Shown here one piece after another: positions 27,886 to 36,800 of a stretch of DNA of 64,000 nt. The stretch is from contig CBFCYE010000003.1 in assembly GCA_965602225.1 (NCBI GenBank), forward strand, positions 62,001 through 126,000, read 5' to 3'. This DNA comes from Tenderia sp965602225 (GTDB lineage: Bacteria > Pseudomonadota > Gammaproteobacteria > Tenderiales > Tenderiaceae). Under the pieces are notes generated by a model. The model worked only from the letters and a program-made list of their open reading frames with translations. It had not been told where the DNA came from and ran no database searches. Position numbers and translations under genes: made by a program. The first letter of the stretch is position 1, and every line of letters begins with the position of its first letter.

Positions 27886-28184
27886 TGCTTTACGCCATCA
27901 TTGCTCAGGATGTAGAAAACAGTCTCGACAAACGCCTGGCAGCACGCCCCGCTCACCTCGAACGACTAGAACAGCTCAAGAGTGAAGGTCGCCTGCAACT
28001 CGCTGGCCCCTTCCCAGCAATTGACAATATAGATCCAGGCCCGGCCGGTTTCAGTGGCAGTCTGATTGTCGCCGAGTTTGAGTCACTGGAGGCCGCACAA
28101 GCGTGGGCTGATCAGGATCCCTACATCGAAGCCGGCGTCTATCAATATGTTGCGGTACAACCATTCAAGAAGGTGTTGCCCTGA
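27885..28184 (+). CDS. yciI: YciI-family protein
   Basis: 99 residues of the ferredoxin-like YciI fold: MLYAIIAQDVENSLDKRLA, RPAHLERLEQLKSEGRL, GPFPAID and ADQDPYIEAGVYQYVAVQPFKKVLP. The conserved His-Asp pair (RPAHLERL and DQDPY) suggests an active site, but no physiological reaction is known. It starts with GTG overlapping the yciB stop by one base. Confidence 0.93.
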   Translation: MLYAIIAQDVENSLDKRLAARPAHLERLEQLKSEGRLQLAGPFPAIDNIDPGPAGFSGSLIVAEFESLEAAQAWADQDPYIEAGVYQYVAVQPFKKVLP

Positions 28185-28453
28185 TGTCTACAGAAAGAGA
28201 ACAGCTGATTCGGCAGCGGGTGGACGAGTCACTCAAACCTGAATCACTGGAGTTGATAGATGACAGCCACATGCATGTTGGCCACGGCGCCAAGGGTGGT
28301 CACTACAGCATTAAAGTTGTCTCAAATGCATTTGAAGGCAAAGCCATGTTGCAACGCCACCGTCTGGTATATGACGCCGTCGGCGACCTGATGACAGCCG
28401 AGATACACGCATTAAGTATTGACGCCAAAACACCATCAGAAAACCAGACCTAA
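28184..28453 (+). CDS. bolA: BolA-family protein
   Basis: 89 residues. The BolA fold is shown by MHVGHGAKGGHYSIKVVS, LQRHRLVYDAV and EIHALSIDAKTPSE. His residues suit Fe-S cluster sharing with a monothiol glutaredoxin, the general BolA role; whether it acts in stress morphology as in E. coli is not visible. The ATG overlaps the yciI stop codon. Confidence 0.93.
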   Translation: MSTEREQLIRQRVDESLKPESLELIDDSHMHVGHGAKGGHYSIKVVSNAFEGKAMLQRHRLVYDAVGDLMTAEIHALSIDAKTPSENQT

Positions 28454-28532
28454 AATAAGCACTCGAAACAGATCTAGGCCTGGGGTAGGATAGCCTCATC
28501 CATTTCACCAACCTGATACCAGGATTATTCCA

Positions 28533-29057
28533 ATGACTAAATTTAGAAACTCAGTTTCGGCCCTGATATTCAGTGCACTGACACTGCCAAGCGCATTTGC
28601 CGCCGAAGATAAAATCATCGCCTTAATTAATGGTGACCCGGTAATGACCTCAGAGCTACTGACCTACGCCAAGGTCAAAAACGCTCAGGCTGATCTTAAT
28701 AATGACGATATTCGCAAACAGATGATCCAGGCATTTGTTGGTCGCGAGCTACTATTCCAGGACGCCATCGCACAAAAAATTGATCAATTGCCAATCGTCA
28801 AACTAGCCTTGGAAAATCAGCGCCACGAAGTTATTTCACAGGCCTTGATTGCAAAGATCATCAAGGACAACCCCATCACCGAAGAACAACTCCGCAGTGT
28901 TTATGACAAAAAGGTTGCTGAACAAAAGGATAGCGGAAAAGAACCTCCTACATTTGAGCAGATCAAACCTCAGCTGGCGAAGTTGATGTTCGAACAAACC
29001 GTCGCTCAATACATTCAGACGCTGCAGAAGAAGGCCAAGATCGAAAAGCCTGAATAA
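28533..29057 (+). CDS. Secreted SurA/PrsA-like chaperone domain without PPIase
   Basis: 174 residues with a signal peptide (SALIFSALTLPSAFAA). The mature part begins IALINGDPVMTSELL, the start of SurA-N/PrsA-type chaperone domains, with helices to about residue 120, a hinge VYDKKVAEQKD and a final helix after PPTFEQIKPQLAKLMF. The rotamase (parvulin) domain that would sit between these parts is missing. It is probably a periplasmic chaperone without isomerase activity. Position after bolA is common in gammaproteobacteria. Confidence 0.82.
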   Translation: MTKFRNSVSALIFSALTLPSAFAAEDKIIALINGDPVMTSELLTYAKVKNAQADLNNDDIRKQMIQAFVGRELLFQDAIAQKIDQLPIVKLALENQRHEVISQALIAKIIKDNPITEEQLRSVYDKKVAEQKDSGKEPPTFEQIKPQLAKLMFEQTVAQYIQTLQKKAKIEKPE

Positions 29058-29067
29058 AACCATACAG

Positions 29068-29093
29068 CCCGGTGCTACAACAGCACCGGGTTA
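29068..29093 (+). terminator. Hairpin terminator after the SurA-like gene
   Basis: A 9-bp stem CCCGGTGCT / AGCACCGGG with loop ACAAC, 11 bases after the stop, then TTATTC. The T run is weak. It lies between convergent transcripts: the old ligA stop codon is directly beside it at 29091-29093 on the other strand. Confidence 0.6.
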
Positions 29094-29190
29094 TTCGTAA
29101 CGCTGCAAAAAACTCTATAAACCCCGCCTCGTCCAACACCTCAACACCAAGCGACTCAGCCTTACTAAATTTTGATTTTGGGTAATATAC
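29091..29190 (-). pseudogene. ligA: 3' remnant of the resident ligA (end of BRCT domain)
   Basis: On the minus strand this piece reads SKFSKAESLGVEVLDEAGF, which matches the last ~30 residues of ordinary LigA (E. coli: GSKLAKAQELGIEVIDEAE). It has no start of its own and begins only ~9 bases after the stop of the complete ligase gene. A run of six T at 29107-29112 puts it out of frame with a stop; removing one T gives an ending EFLQRYE and TAA at 29091-29093. It is best explained as the tail of the native ligA whose 5' piece lies at 31266-31643. Confidence 0.75.
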
Positions 29191-29198
29191 CAATCATT

Positions 29199-31157
29199 TT
29201 ATTCCCTTATAAATTCAAGGTATTCATCCTCAGTTAATACTGCAACACCTTTTTCCCTAGCCGTATTAACTTTCGTGGCACCCACTTTTTCACCTGTAAT
29301 TAGATAGTCTGTTTTACCAGTTACTGAACTAGCTACTCTCGCACCCAGTTTTTTTGCTTCCACTTGCATATCTGAACGACTTCCATACTTCATTGAACCG
29401 GTAAATACAACTTGCTTGCCTGCAATAGGACTCAACTCCCCTGCTTCCTGTAATTCAGAAGTGAGTCGCGTCCAGTCCAGGTTAAAGCCCAGACCTATTA
29501 ATTCCCTATATAGGCCACTAATTTTACGCAATCCACAAACTACGATATCAGCTGTTTTTTTGGCAAATCCTTCGATAGAAGTAATCTCGTCTACTGACAA
29601 CTTAAAGATATCTTCAAGTCGGCGGCATGAAAGTAATCTTTCACAATTACCTGCTCCCATTCGAAAAATCCCGAACGCAGCTAGAAATCTCCAATCCTCA
29701 ATTTTCTCTACTCGGCTTCTTAAAAGTTCGTTGAATAAGTTTTCGGACTGTTTCGGACCAAACCCCATAGATTGAAAGTCATCAATACCTAATCGATAAA
29801 TACCTGGTAGTGAACGAACATCGTACTCATATAGTTTTTTTATAGTAGAAGGCCCAAACCCATCAATATTCCCAAGCGTCTTAAAAAAGTGCTCTATCGT
29901 GTGTGTAATTTGCGAAGGGCACTCAATATTGTTAGGACAAAATATATATTCACCATCCCAAACCAGCTCAGATCTACAGCTTGGACATTTATTTGGAATT
30001 TTTGGAGTAGTTGGCTTTATAACCTTAACAATCTTTGGGATCACTTCGCCACTGCGTGTAAGCTCTATAACAGCCCCGTCGCCGATGCCATTTGTTTTTA
30101 CCATGGCATAATGATGTGCAGTAGCCCTATGTATCATTGCACCACTTAGACGTACAGGCTCAACTTCTACCACTGGATTGACACGCCCTGTTCGTGATGT
30201 CTGAGGTATCACATCAAGCACCTTTACCTCGGCCTTCTCGACATTTTCCTTATAAGCAATCTGCCAACGATGATGATGCCTTGTAGCACCCATATATTTC
30301 TTTAATCCATCATCTATAATTTCAAGGATTACACCATCGACATCAAAATCAACAGAATTCCAAGCTTCGTTTATAATGGCATCGTAATCTTTTTCAAGCT
30401 CATCATATAGCCCTTCCCATGAGGGGAGTATTGAAAATGGATAAAACACTGCAGCTTTATCCTTGATAGCTTTTTCCGCATGCTCCTCAAGCTCCTTTTC
30501 TTTAACCACACTTGCCTGAAAGTTACGTGTATTCTCAAAGTAATTAGAAAGATATTTTTTGAAATATTCCTTACCTACCACAATCTCTCCAGCACCAAGA
30601 CCGCGTTCTCCGCCATCCGCAACAACTAATCCACGGTCAAAGACGCGAGTAATATCTGTTCCACGTTTTCCATCACCGCGCGTGTATAATCTGTCTCCAT
30701 CATCATATGCTGCAAACCCGTCAAGCTTTGGCGTTACACGAAAAACAAGCGAACTAAATTCCTTACCAATATCGTTCGCTGCCTTTCGCACTCTATCCAC
30801 CCACTTATCAATCTCATCTTTACTATATGCTTTATCTGTTGAAAGCATTCGCACGGGCAACTCCTTTGTTTTACCCACGAATGCAGCCTCAGGCTCAACA
30901 GCCTGGAGGATAGGATGCTGAGGATTACGTGCTCTTAATTCTGGGATAAACGTAAAGTCATAGTCCGCATCACTAATTATCTGTTCCCCCCCTCTATAAA
31001 GGGCATTGGCTATCAGCAAGAACTCAACAAGCTCATCATCACCTAGTATCCCTTCATCTATTTGCCTAGATGCGATCATAAAAACTTTTGACTCACTCAA
31101 TTCTTTAAGCGCAATATTTGTCCGCTTAAGTATTTTATTTTGCTCTTCGTTAAACAT
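29199..31157 (-). CDS. Divergent NAD-dependent DNA ligase, LigA type
   Basis: 652 residues with full LigA architecture: Ia domain (ISDADYDFTF, residues 61-70), adenylation domain with nucleophile Lys144 in TPKLDGFAAY, LYTRGDGKRGTDIT, Glu191 in GAGEIVV, IAYK (K303), OB fold, Zn finger CPSC...CPNNIEC, HhH repeats and BRCT (VVFTGSMKYGSRSDMQ to the end). Two normally invariant active-site positions differ: motif IV reads DGVILE (Glu279 where E. coli has Lys290) and Thr142 replaces the Glu before KxDG. His23 of the NMN-binding Ia motif is Arg. It is visibly A+T richer than its neighbours and sits between two pieces of the resident ligA. AAGGA precedes the ATG. Probably acquired by transfer. Confidence 0.9.
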   Translation of the reverse strand: MFNEEQNKILKRTNIALKELSESKVFMIASRQIDEGILGDDELVEFLLIANALYRGGEQIISDADYDFTFIPELRARNPQHPILQAVEPEAAFVGKTKELPVRMLSTDKAYSKDEIDKWVDRVRKAANDIGKEFSSLVFRVTPKLDGFAAYDDGDRLYTRGDGKRGTDITRVFDRGLVVADGGERGLGAGEIVVGKEYFKKYLSNYFENTRNFQASVVKEKELEEHAEKAIKDKAAVFYPFSILPSWEGLYDELEKDYDAIINEAWNSVDFDVDGVILEIIDDGLKKYMGATRHHHRWQIAYKENVEKAEVKVLDVIPQTSRTGRVNPVVEVEPVRLSGAMIHRATAHHYAMVKTNGIGDGAVIELTRSGEVIPKIVKVIKPTTPKIPNKCPSCRSELVWDGEYIFCPNNIECPSQITHTIEHFFKTLGNIDGFGPSTIKKLYEYDVRSLPGIYRLGIDDFQSMGFGPKQSENLFNELLRSRVEKIEDWRFLAAFGIFRMGAGNCERLLSCRRLEDIFKLSVDEITSIEGFAKKTADIVVCGLRKISGLYRELIGLGFNLDWTRLTSELQEAGELSPIAGKQVVFTGSMKYGSRSDMQVEAKKLGARVASSVTGKTDYLITGEKVGATKVNTAREKGVAVLTEDEYLEFIRE

Positions 31158-31239
31158 GTATTTTCCTTATCCCCTGAATAACCAACGGGGACATCAGGTA
31201 CTCCTTCAGATACACCAGAAAAAACTCAAGAATTATCAT
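31150..31239 (-). CDS. Possible 29-residue small protein coupled to the ligase gene
   Basis: Reading MIILEFFLVYLKEYLMSPLV then IQGIRKIHV. The ATG at 31237-31239 has AAGGA 4 bases upstream, and the TAA (31150-31152) overlaps the start of the ligase gene by 8 bases, an arrangement that would couple translation. It is hydrophobic in the first half. It may be a real leader peptide or an accident of the junction; I recognise no family. Confidence 0.35.
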   Translation of the reverse strand: MIILEFFLVYLKEYLMSPLVIQGIRKIHV

Positions 31240-31265
31240 TTGTTCCTTGGTTTCAGGTGATAGTT

Positions 31266-31643
31266 TCACATCAAGCTGTTATTTATTGCCCGGAAGGCAA
31301 AATGGTTTCCGTTATTTGAGCCATCAAGCTCTAATCGCTCTCTAACACGACGATCAAAATCTGACACCTCATCATCCGAAAAAGCATTATCCAGCGACAA
31401 CATAGAAATCTTGTGCTCAACCTGGCCAAAGGCTTTGATCGGTTTGGCGCCGACGCGCTGGGTTGGTGAATCGATAGTGACCAGCTCAGGATGTTCAGAC
31501 TCCAGCCGCTGCAGTTCTCGCAACAGGCGATCATATTCAGCATCAGGAATTTCGGGGGCATCAAGTACGTGATAGAGGTGGTTGTGATGAGCAATTTCAC
31601 CACGTAGTGTTTCTATACGTAATTTCACTTGTAAATCAGACAT
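31266..31643 (-). pseudogene. ligA: 5' remnant of the resident ligA (domain Ia)
   Basis: 125 codons. The first ~108 are ordinary LigA: HNHLYHVLDAPEIPDAEYDR, DSPTQRVGAKPIKAFGQVEH and SMLSLDNAFSDDEVSDFDRR. At about 31320, shortly before the catalytic KxDG should appear, similarity stops and 17 unrelated residues follow to a stop. The piece keeps the NMN-binding Ia domain but no nucleotidyltransferase. It lies where ligA is expected, downstream of zipA and smc. It could still be translated. Confidence 0.85.
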
Positions 31644-31803
31644 AAATGCGGCAAAACCCGAACCAGAAAAAATAAGCTAAGTGCTCGTATTATCACAACT
31701 TTTATTCACAGCAACAACACACACATTACACACTACCTAAAGTTTCAGGGCTTATATCCGAATATTAAGGTGTTATGTAAGGAATACATTAGAGGTTAAT
31801 GAA

Positions 31804-32937
31804 ATGAAAGCGTACAGGATCACCAAGAACGACATTGGCGTCGGTGATCCCTTGCCGTGGAATGTATTAGACAGAGAAGGCAAACTACTTCTCAAGAAAG
31901 GCGCAATTGTAACCTCCACTAGAGTACATGAACTCCTTTTAGAACGCGGCCTTTATGAAAAACCAACACTAGAGCGCACAAAAACAACCGCAGAAAAGCC
32001 CGAAGAGCAGCAAAAAGGCCCTTTCAATCCATTTGAAATTATTGAGAACTGCACCTTCAAGCTTGGCAGAACCTTATACAACCTGACACAGAATAAAGAC
32101 TGTTCGGACAACCTCAACCTGATCACCAAAAGCATCATGATGGCCTGCGACAAAGATCCCGACGCTGCGCTTGGTGCAGTCCATCTACTGCATGGTCATG
32201 CCTACACAACCATTCACCCTATTCATGTTGCAGCGCTGTGTCATGCCCTGTGCCGCGTCACCAAACTATCCGATGAAGAGACACATAGAATCATCAGTGC
32301 CTGCTTAGTCAGCAATATCGGCATGTTAGAACTACAAGAGGTTCTGCATGATCAGGAATCCCCATTAAGCCAGGAACAAAAAGACCAGATTGCAGCCCAT
32401 CCAGAAGAGAGCGTTAAAATTTTAAGGGCCAATGGCATCGACGATGAAGCCATGCTGGAAATTGTCCTGCAGCATCATGAGCGCGCCCATGGCGAAGGTT
32501 ACCCAAACAAACTAAAGGCCGATAAGATTAACCGTGGTGCAAAAATACTGGCACTGGCTGATTGCTATAGCGCCATGGTTTCACCACGCATCTACCGCGA
32601 TACAGTTGATACCTCCGCGGCGCTTAAAACCCTGTTTCTGGAACGCGGCAAGGAGTATGACGAAGAGCTGGCCATACAACTGATTAAGTATATGGGCATC
32701 TTTCCTCCTGGCACCTATGTAAAGCTGGCTAACGGAGAGATCGGTCTTGTGGTAAGACGAACTGCAAACAACATAGCTCCCCAGGTTTCAAGTGTCATCA
32801 GCATCAAGCAACTGCCTTATTCACGCCCAATTAAGCGTGACAATAAACGCAAAGAATTCGCCATAAAGGGGATCGTTGAAAACAAAAAGAAATTCAGTTT
32901 CAGCCTGGCAACAATCTGGGGCTATGACACGGCCTAA
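31804..32937 (+). CDS. HD-GYP-like protein with degenerate HD dyad
   Basis: 377 residues. The N-terminal ~60 residues resemble the domain before many HD-GYP modules (GKLLLKKGAIVTSTRVHELL). The HD-GYP core follows: HPIHVAALCHAL (first His), HPEESVKIL, QHHERAHGEGYPNKL and ILALADCYSAM. The HD signature itself, normally HDIGK, reads SNIGM, so the bridging metal ligands and the Lys are lost. A C-terminal PilZ-like or beta-rich tail (PGTYVKLANGEIGLVVRRT) is typical of the group. It is probably a non-catalytic c-di-GMP binder or an inactive homologue. AGAGG upstream; convergent with zipA, 1 base apart. Confidence 0.88.
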   Translation: MKAYRITKNDIGVGDPLPWNVLDREGKLLLKKGAIVTSTRVHELLLERGLYEKPTLERTKTTAEKPEEQQKGPFNPFEIIENCTFKLGRTLYNLTQNKDCSDNLNLITKSIMMACDKDPDAALGAVHLLHGHAYTTIHPIHVAALCHALCRVTKLSDEETHRIISACLVSNIGMLELQEVLHDQESPLSQEQKDQIAAHPEESVKILRANGIDDEAMLEIVLQHHERAHGEGYPNKLKADKINRGAKILALADCYSAMVSPRIYRDTVDTSAALKTLFLERGKEYDEELAIQLIKYMGIFPPGTYVKLANGEIGLVVRRTANNIAPQVSSVISIKQLPYSRPIKRDNKRKEFAIKGIVENKKKFSFSLATIWGYDTA

Positions 32938-32938
32938 C

Positions 32939-33781
32939 TCAGGCGTTCGCTAACCACTTGCAATCATACTCAGCAATTTGCTGTCGTGTTTGATCAACCG
33001 CAGAACTGGTCAAGACACTACGCGTTTCATCTCTCAACTCACCACCCAGCTTTTGCGCCAGCTGTTGGGCAGTATCAAACATCACATCAAAACCGGACAA
33101 ACCATTAGCCTGTGAATTGGGCATTTGTATAAACAGGCTAACACCTGGGGTTGATATAGCATCAACATTATCAAGATCAAACACGCCAGGCTGTACCATA
33201 TTCACCAGACTGAAAGCAGCGCCGCTATCTGTTTGATGGTGAAAAATCTGCATATCACCGTGTTGCATACCGCAGCATTGAATCGCTTCTATCAATGTTT
33301 GACCAACAAAGACACTACCCTGTGGTGCCATTACATTAAGCACAACCACCTTGTCTGGTGTATCCGCTTTATAAACCTTTTTGTTAGATCCTGCTGAATC
33401 AGAATCAACTTCGATCTTGGTTTCGCCGCGTAATTTACCGAGCATGGAGCGGGCCCGGTCGGCAACCGGATTGAGCTGAGGAGAAACATCATCACGTTCA
33501 TCTTCAACATGAATCTCCAGGCTTTCTGCAACTGCGCCACTTTCCTGAGCGCTCACCAGCCCATCATGTTTCTGATAACCCGTTTCAGGCTTATTCTCAG
33601 TCTTTACCACAACAGCGCTGGAGACAACCATATCAACATCATGATCTTGATCATCTTTCGAAAACAAAACGCTGTGATCAATTTCATCCCAGCTATGGCG
33701 ACGCTTGCTACGCATCCTTGCCACACCAGCCAGAATCATTACAACACCAACAACAATGAGTACTACTAATAAAGAATCCAT
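32939..33781 (-). CDS. zipA: Cell division protein ZipA
   Basis: 280 residues: an N-terminal transmembrane helix (SLLVVLIVVGVVMILAGVA), a basic then acidic linker (~20-140), and the C-terminal FtsZ-binding domain (about 145-275; VVLNVMAPQGSVFVGQTLIE, MQIFHHQTDSGAAFSLVN, SLFIQMPN). ZipA anchors FtsZ to the membrane. It follows smc by 29 bases, the conserved smc-zipA order in non-enteric gammaproteobacteria. Confidence 0.94.
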   Translation of the reverse strand: MDSLLVVLIVVGVVMILAGVARMRSKRRHSWDEIDHSVLFSKDDQDHDVDMVVSSAVVVKTENKPETGYQKHDGLVSAQESGAVAESLEIHVEDERDDVSPQLNPVADRARSMLGKLRGETKIEVDSDSAGSNKKVYKADTPDKVVVLNVMAPQGSVFVGQTLIEAIQCCGMQHGDMQIFHHQTDSGAAFSLVNMVQPGVFDLDNVDAISTPGVSLFIQMPNSQANGLSGFDVMFDTAQQLAQKLGGELRDETRSVLTSSAVDQTRQQIAEYDCKWLANA

Positions 33782-33810
33782 CTATACGATCCGTTCCGTG
33801 AAACTTAAAC

Positions 33811-36800
33811 CTAACCAACCATCTGCACAGCTTCATCAACATCAACTGCAACCATGCGCGAAACGCCAGGCTCATGCATGGTGACACCAGCAAGATGTTC
33901 AGACATTTCCATGGTTGTCTTATTATGTGTGATAAAGATAAATTGAACCTTCTCCGACATCTCTTTAACCATCTTACAAAAGCGACCTACGTTGGCTTCA
34001 TCAAGTGGCGCATCAACCTCATCCAACATACAGAACGGCGCAGGGTTCAGCTGAAATATCGAAAATACCAGTGCCACCGCAGTCAGCGCCTTCTCACCAC
34101 CAGAGAGCAGGTGAATACTTGAATTACGTTTACCCGGTGGCCGCGCCATCACCGCAACACCGGTATCAAGCAGGTCATCACTGGTAAGTTCAAGATAGGC
34201 ATGACCACCACCAAACAGGCGCGGGAACAATTCTTTAACACCGGCATTGACCTTGTCATAGGTATCTTTGAAACGGGTTCGCGTTTCTTTATCGATCTTG
34301 CGAATTGCATTTTCAAGCGTGTTCAACGCATCAATAAGATCCGCATTCTGCTTGTCCAGATAGGTCTTACGCTCTGACTGCTCTTCATACTCTTCGATTG
34401 CGGCTAGATTGATAGCCCCCAAACGCTGGATACGTTGACCCATCTCGCTAACCTGCTGCTGCCAGCCACCTTCGCTGGCATCATCTGGTAATTGCAGTAA
34501 GACTTCAGCCATTACCAGCTCGGTTTCTGCAAACTGTTCCTGCACGGTCTGGCAGCGGACAATGAATTCCTGACTGGCCATACGTTGTTTTTCAAGATCA
34601 GAACGAATCTGCTGTGACCTTTGTTCAGCCTGATTGCGCTCGTCGCTCAACTCGCGCATGGCATGGTCTAGCTCTTCAACGGTACGACGAGCCTGCAGCA
34701 GTTCCTCCTCAACACCAAGACGATTTGCTAACAGCTCTTCCAGCTGTCCGTTCATTTCCTCAAAAGGATTAGCCTCGCCCTGTAGCTGATTCTTCAGCTC
34801 GTCACGGCGTCTATCCAAATGATTTAACTGACCCTGCATTCGCTCAAGGCGCTGTTGTGTGCCATCCAATTGAGCACGAATAGATTGTAGTTTAAGCGCA
34901 ATCTCATGGGCGCGTTCACGGTCTTCACGGGCCTGCTGACGCGATTGATCAAGGCCTTGGCGCAGTTCATCACGTTGCTGACTTAAATCATGACGGGTCT
35001 GCTCGAAGTTTTCAGTCTTGGAAAGCACCTCATCAAGACGAGCGCGCATTTCTGACAGCGATTCTTCTGACGTTAAGCGTTGCTGACGCAGATCAGTAAT
35101 ATCAGTTTCAAGCCGTTGTTTACGATTGTGGAATTGTTGCAACCTTTCCTGCCGCGCACTCAACTGTGAATCAATCTTAGCCTTGGATTGGGCAGTCTGA
35201 TTTAAGCCGCTTTGCAGCTCTTCACGACCCCGTTCAAGCTCCTGTTGACGAGCACGGCTTTGTTGCACGTTTTCCTGTAGCTCTTCAACCCGGGCTGCAG
35301 TTTCTTCAATGTCTTCTTCGAGCGCCTTCAGTTCCTGCTCACGTTGCAAGACACCGGCTTTCTCATCAACGCCACGGGCTACACGTAACCAGTCACGTCC
35401 CAACCAGATGCCATCACGGGTAATAATAGATTCGTTGGCTTTAATTTGACTACGCAGTGCCAGTGCCTGCTCCAGTGAATCAGCAGCATAGATGCCGGTC
35501 AGAAACGAAGCCATGGAATACGCTGACGTCACCTTGCTTAACAAGGCTGTGCCAGCAGAACCGGTCTCAGCGTCAACCGCCGACATCTGAGTATCGAAGA
35601 CTGTCAACGCGCCTTGATTGAGATCACTCAAGGCATTGGCAACGGCATCCATACCCTCAATACATACCGACTCAAGGTTCAGTCCAAGGGCAACCTCGAC
35701 GGCCTGTTCCCAACCTGACTCTACGCTGATGTTCTGTGCCAACCGGCTGGCATTATCCAGCCCTTTCGACTTGAGCCATTCATTGAGCTTGTTATCGCCC
35801 TTGCCCAGCGCCTGCTGTTGCAGCGCTTCCAGAGAGGCAAGACGTCCCTGCATGCTTTGCTGGCGGCCACGTTCGGCATCCAGCTCACCGCTAAGCGTCT
35901 GAGTGTGTTCACGCTCATGGCGGATCTGTTCAACCTGTTGCTCAACTTCGTGACGCAGTTGGCCCAGCTGTTCCTCAAGTTGTTCCCGCTCTTGTTGCAG
36001 GTCACCTAACTCAGTTTCAAGACTACCCGGTGACAACAGACCCAGCTCATCATCAATGCGTTGGATGCGTTGATTAAGTTGCGTCAGACTCTGTTCCTGA
36101 TGTTGGATACGGGTCTTTTCCACTTCAGCTCGGCGGATGTGCTCTGATGAGGTTTGATTAAATTCATCCCAGCGTTGCTGCCAGCCCTGCATTGATTCTT
36201 CGGCAGCACTCAACATGGCCGACGATTCACTTTCTTTGTCACGATAAACCAACAATTCTTCTTCGTTGGCCTCAAGTGACATCTTCAACTCTTCTAAAGA
36301 AGAGCGATCATTTTCCAGATGTTCAGTCGCCTCAGTCCAGGCCTCTTCCACCTCGCGCATCTCACGTTCCTGCTGTGAGCGAGTATCCTTAAGATGCTGA
36401 ATAGTCTGTTCCAGACGGGCTATCTCTGAACCCAGGGCATAGTAACGGCCCTGAACCAGATTGAATTTTTCATTGCTCTCGGTCTGGTGTTCGCGTTGCG
36501 ACTCGATGGCCGCCTCAATACCGCGCTGTTCGGCGATCTGCCCCTCCAGCGCTGTTTCTTGCGCCTGAATCTGCTTATCACGCTCCTGTACGGTGGTATC
36601 AAGATTAGAGAATTTCAGCGCCAGCAATTCGGCCTTGAGCTTGCGTTCCTCTTCTTTAAAACCCTTGTATTTCTCTGCCGTATTGGCCTGACGTTGCAAG
36701 GTTGCAATACGCTTGCCTAACTCCTCACGCAGGTCATCAATACGCTCCAGGTTTTCGCGGCTGTGCTTGATACGATTTTCGGTTTCGCGACGACGCTCTT

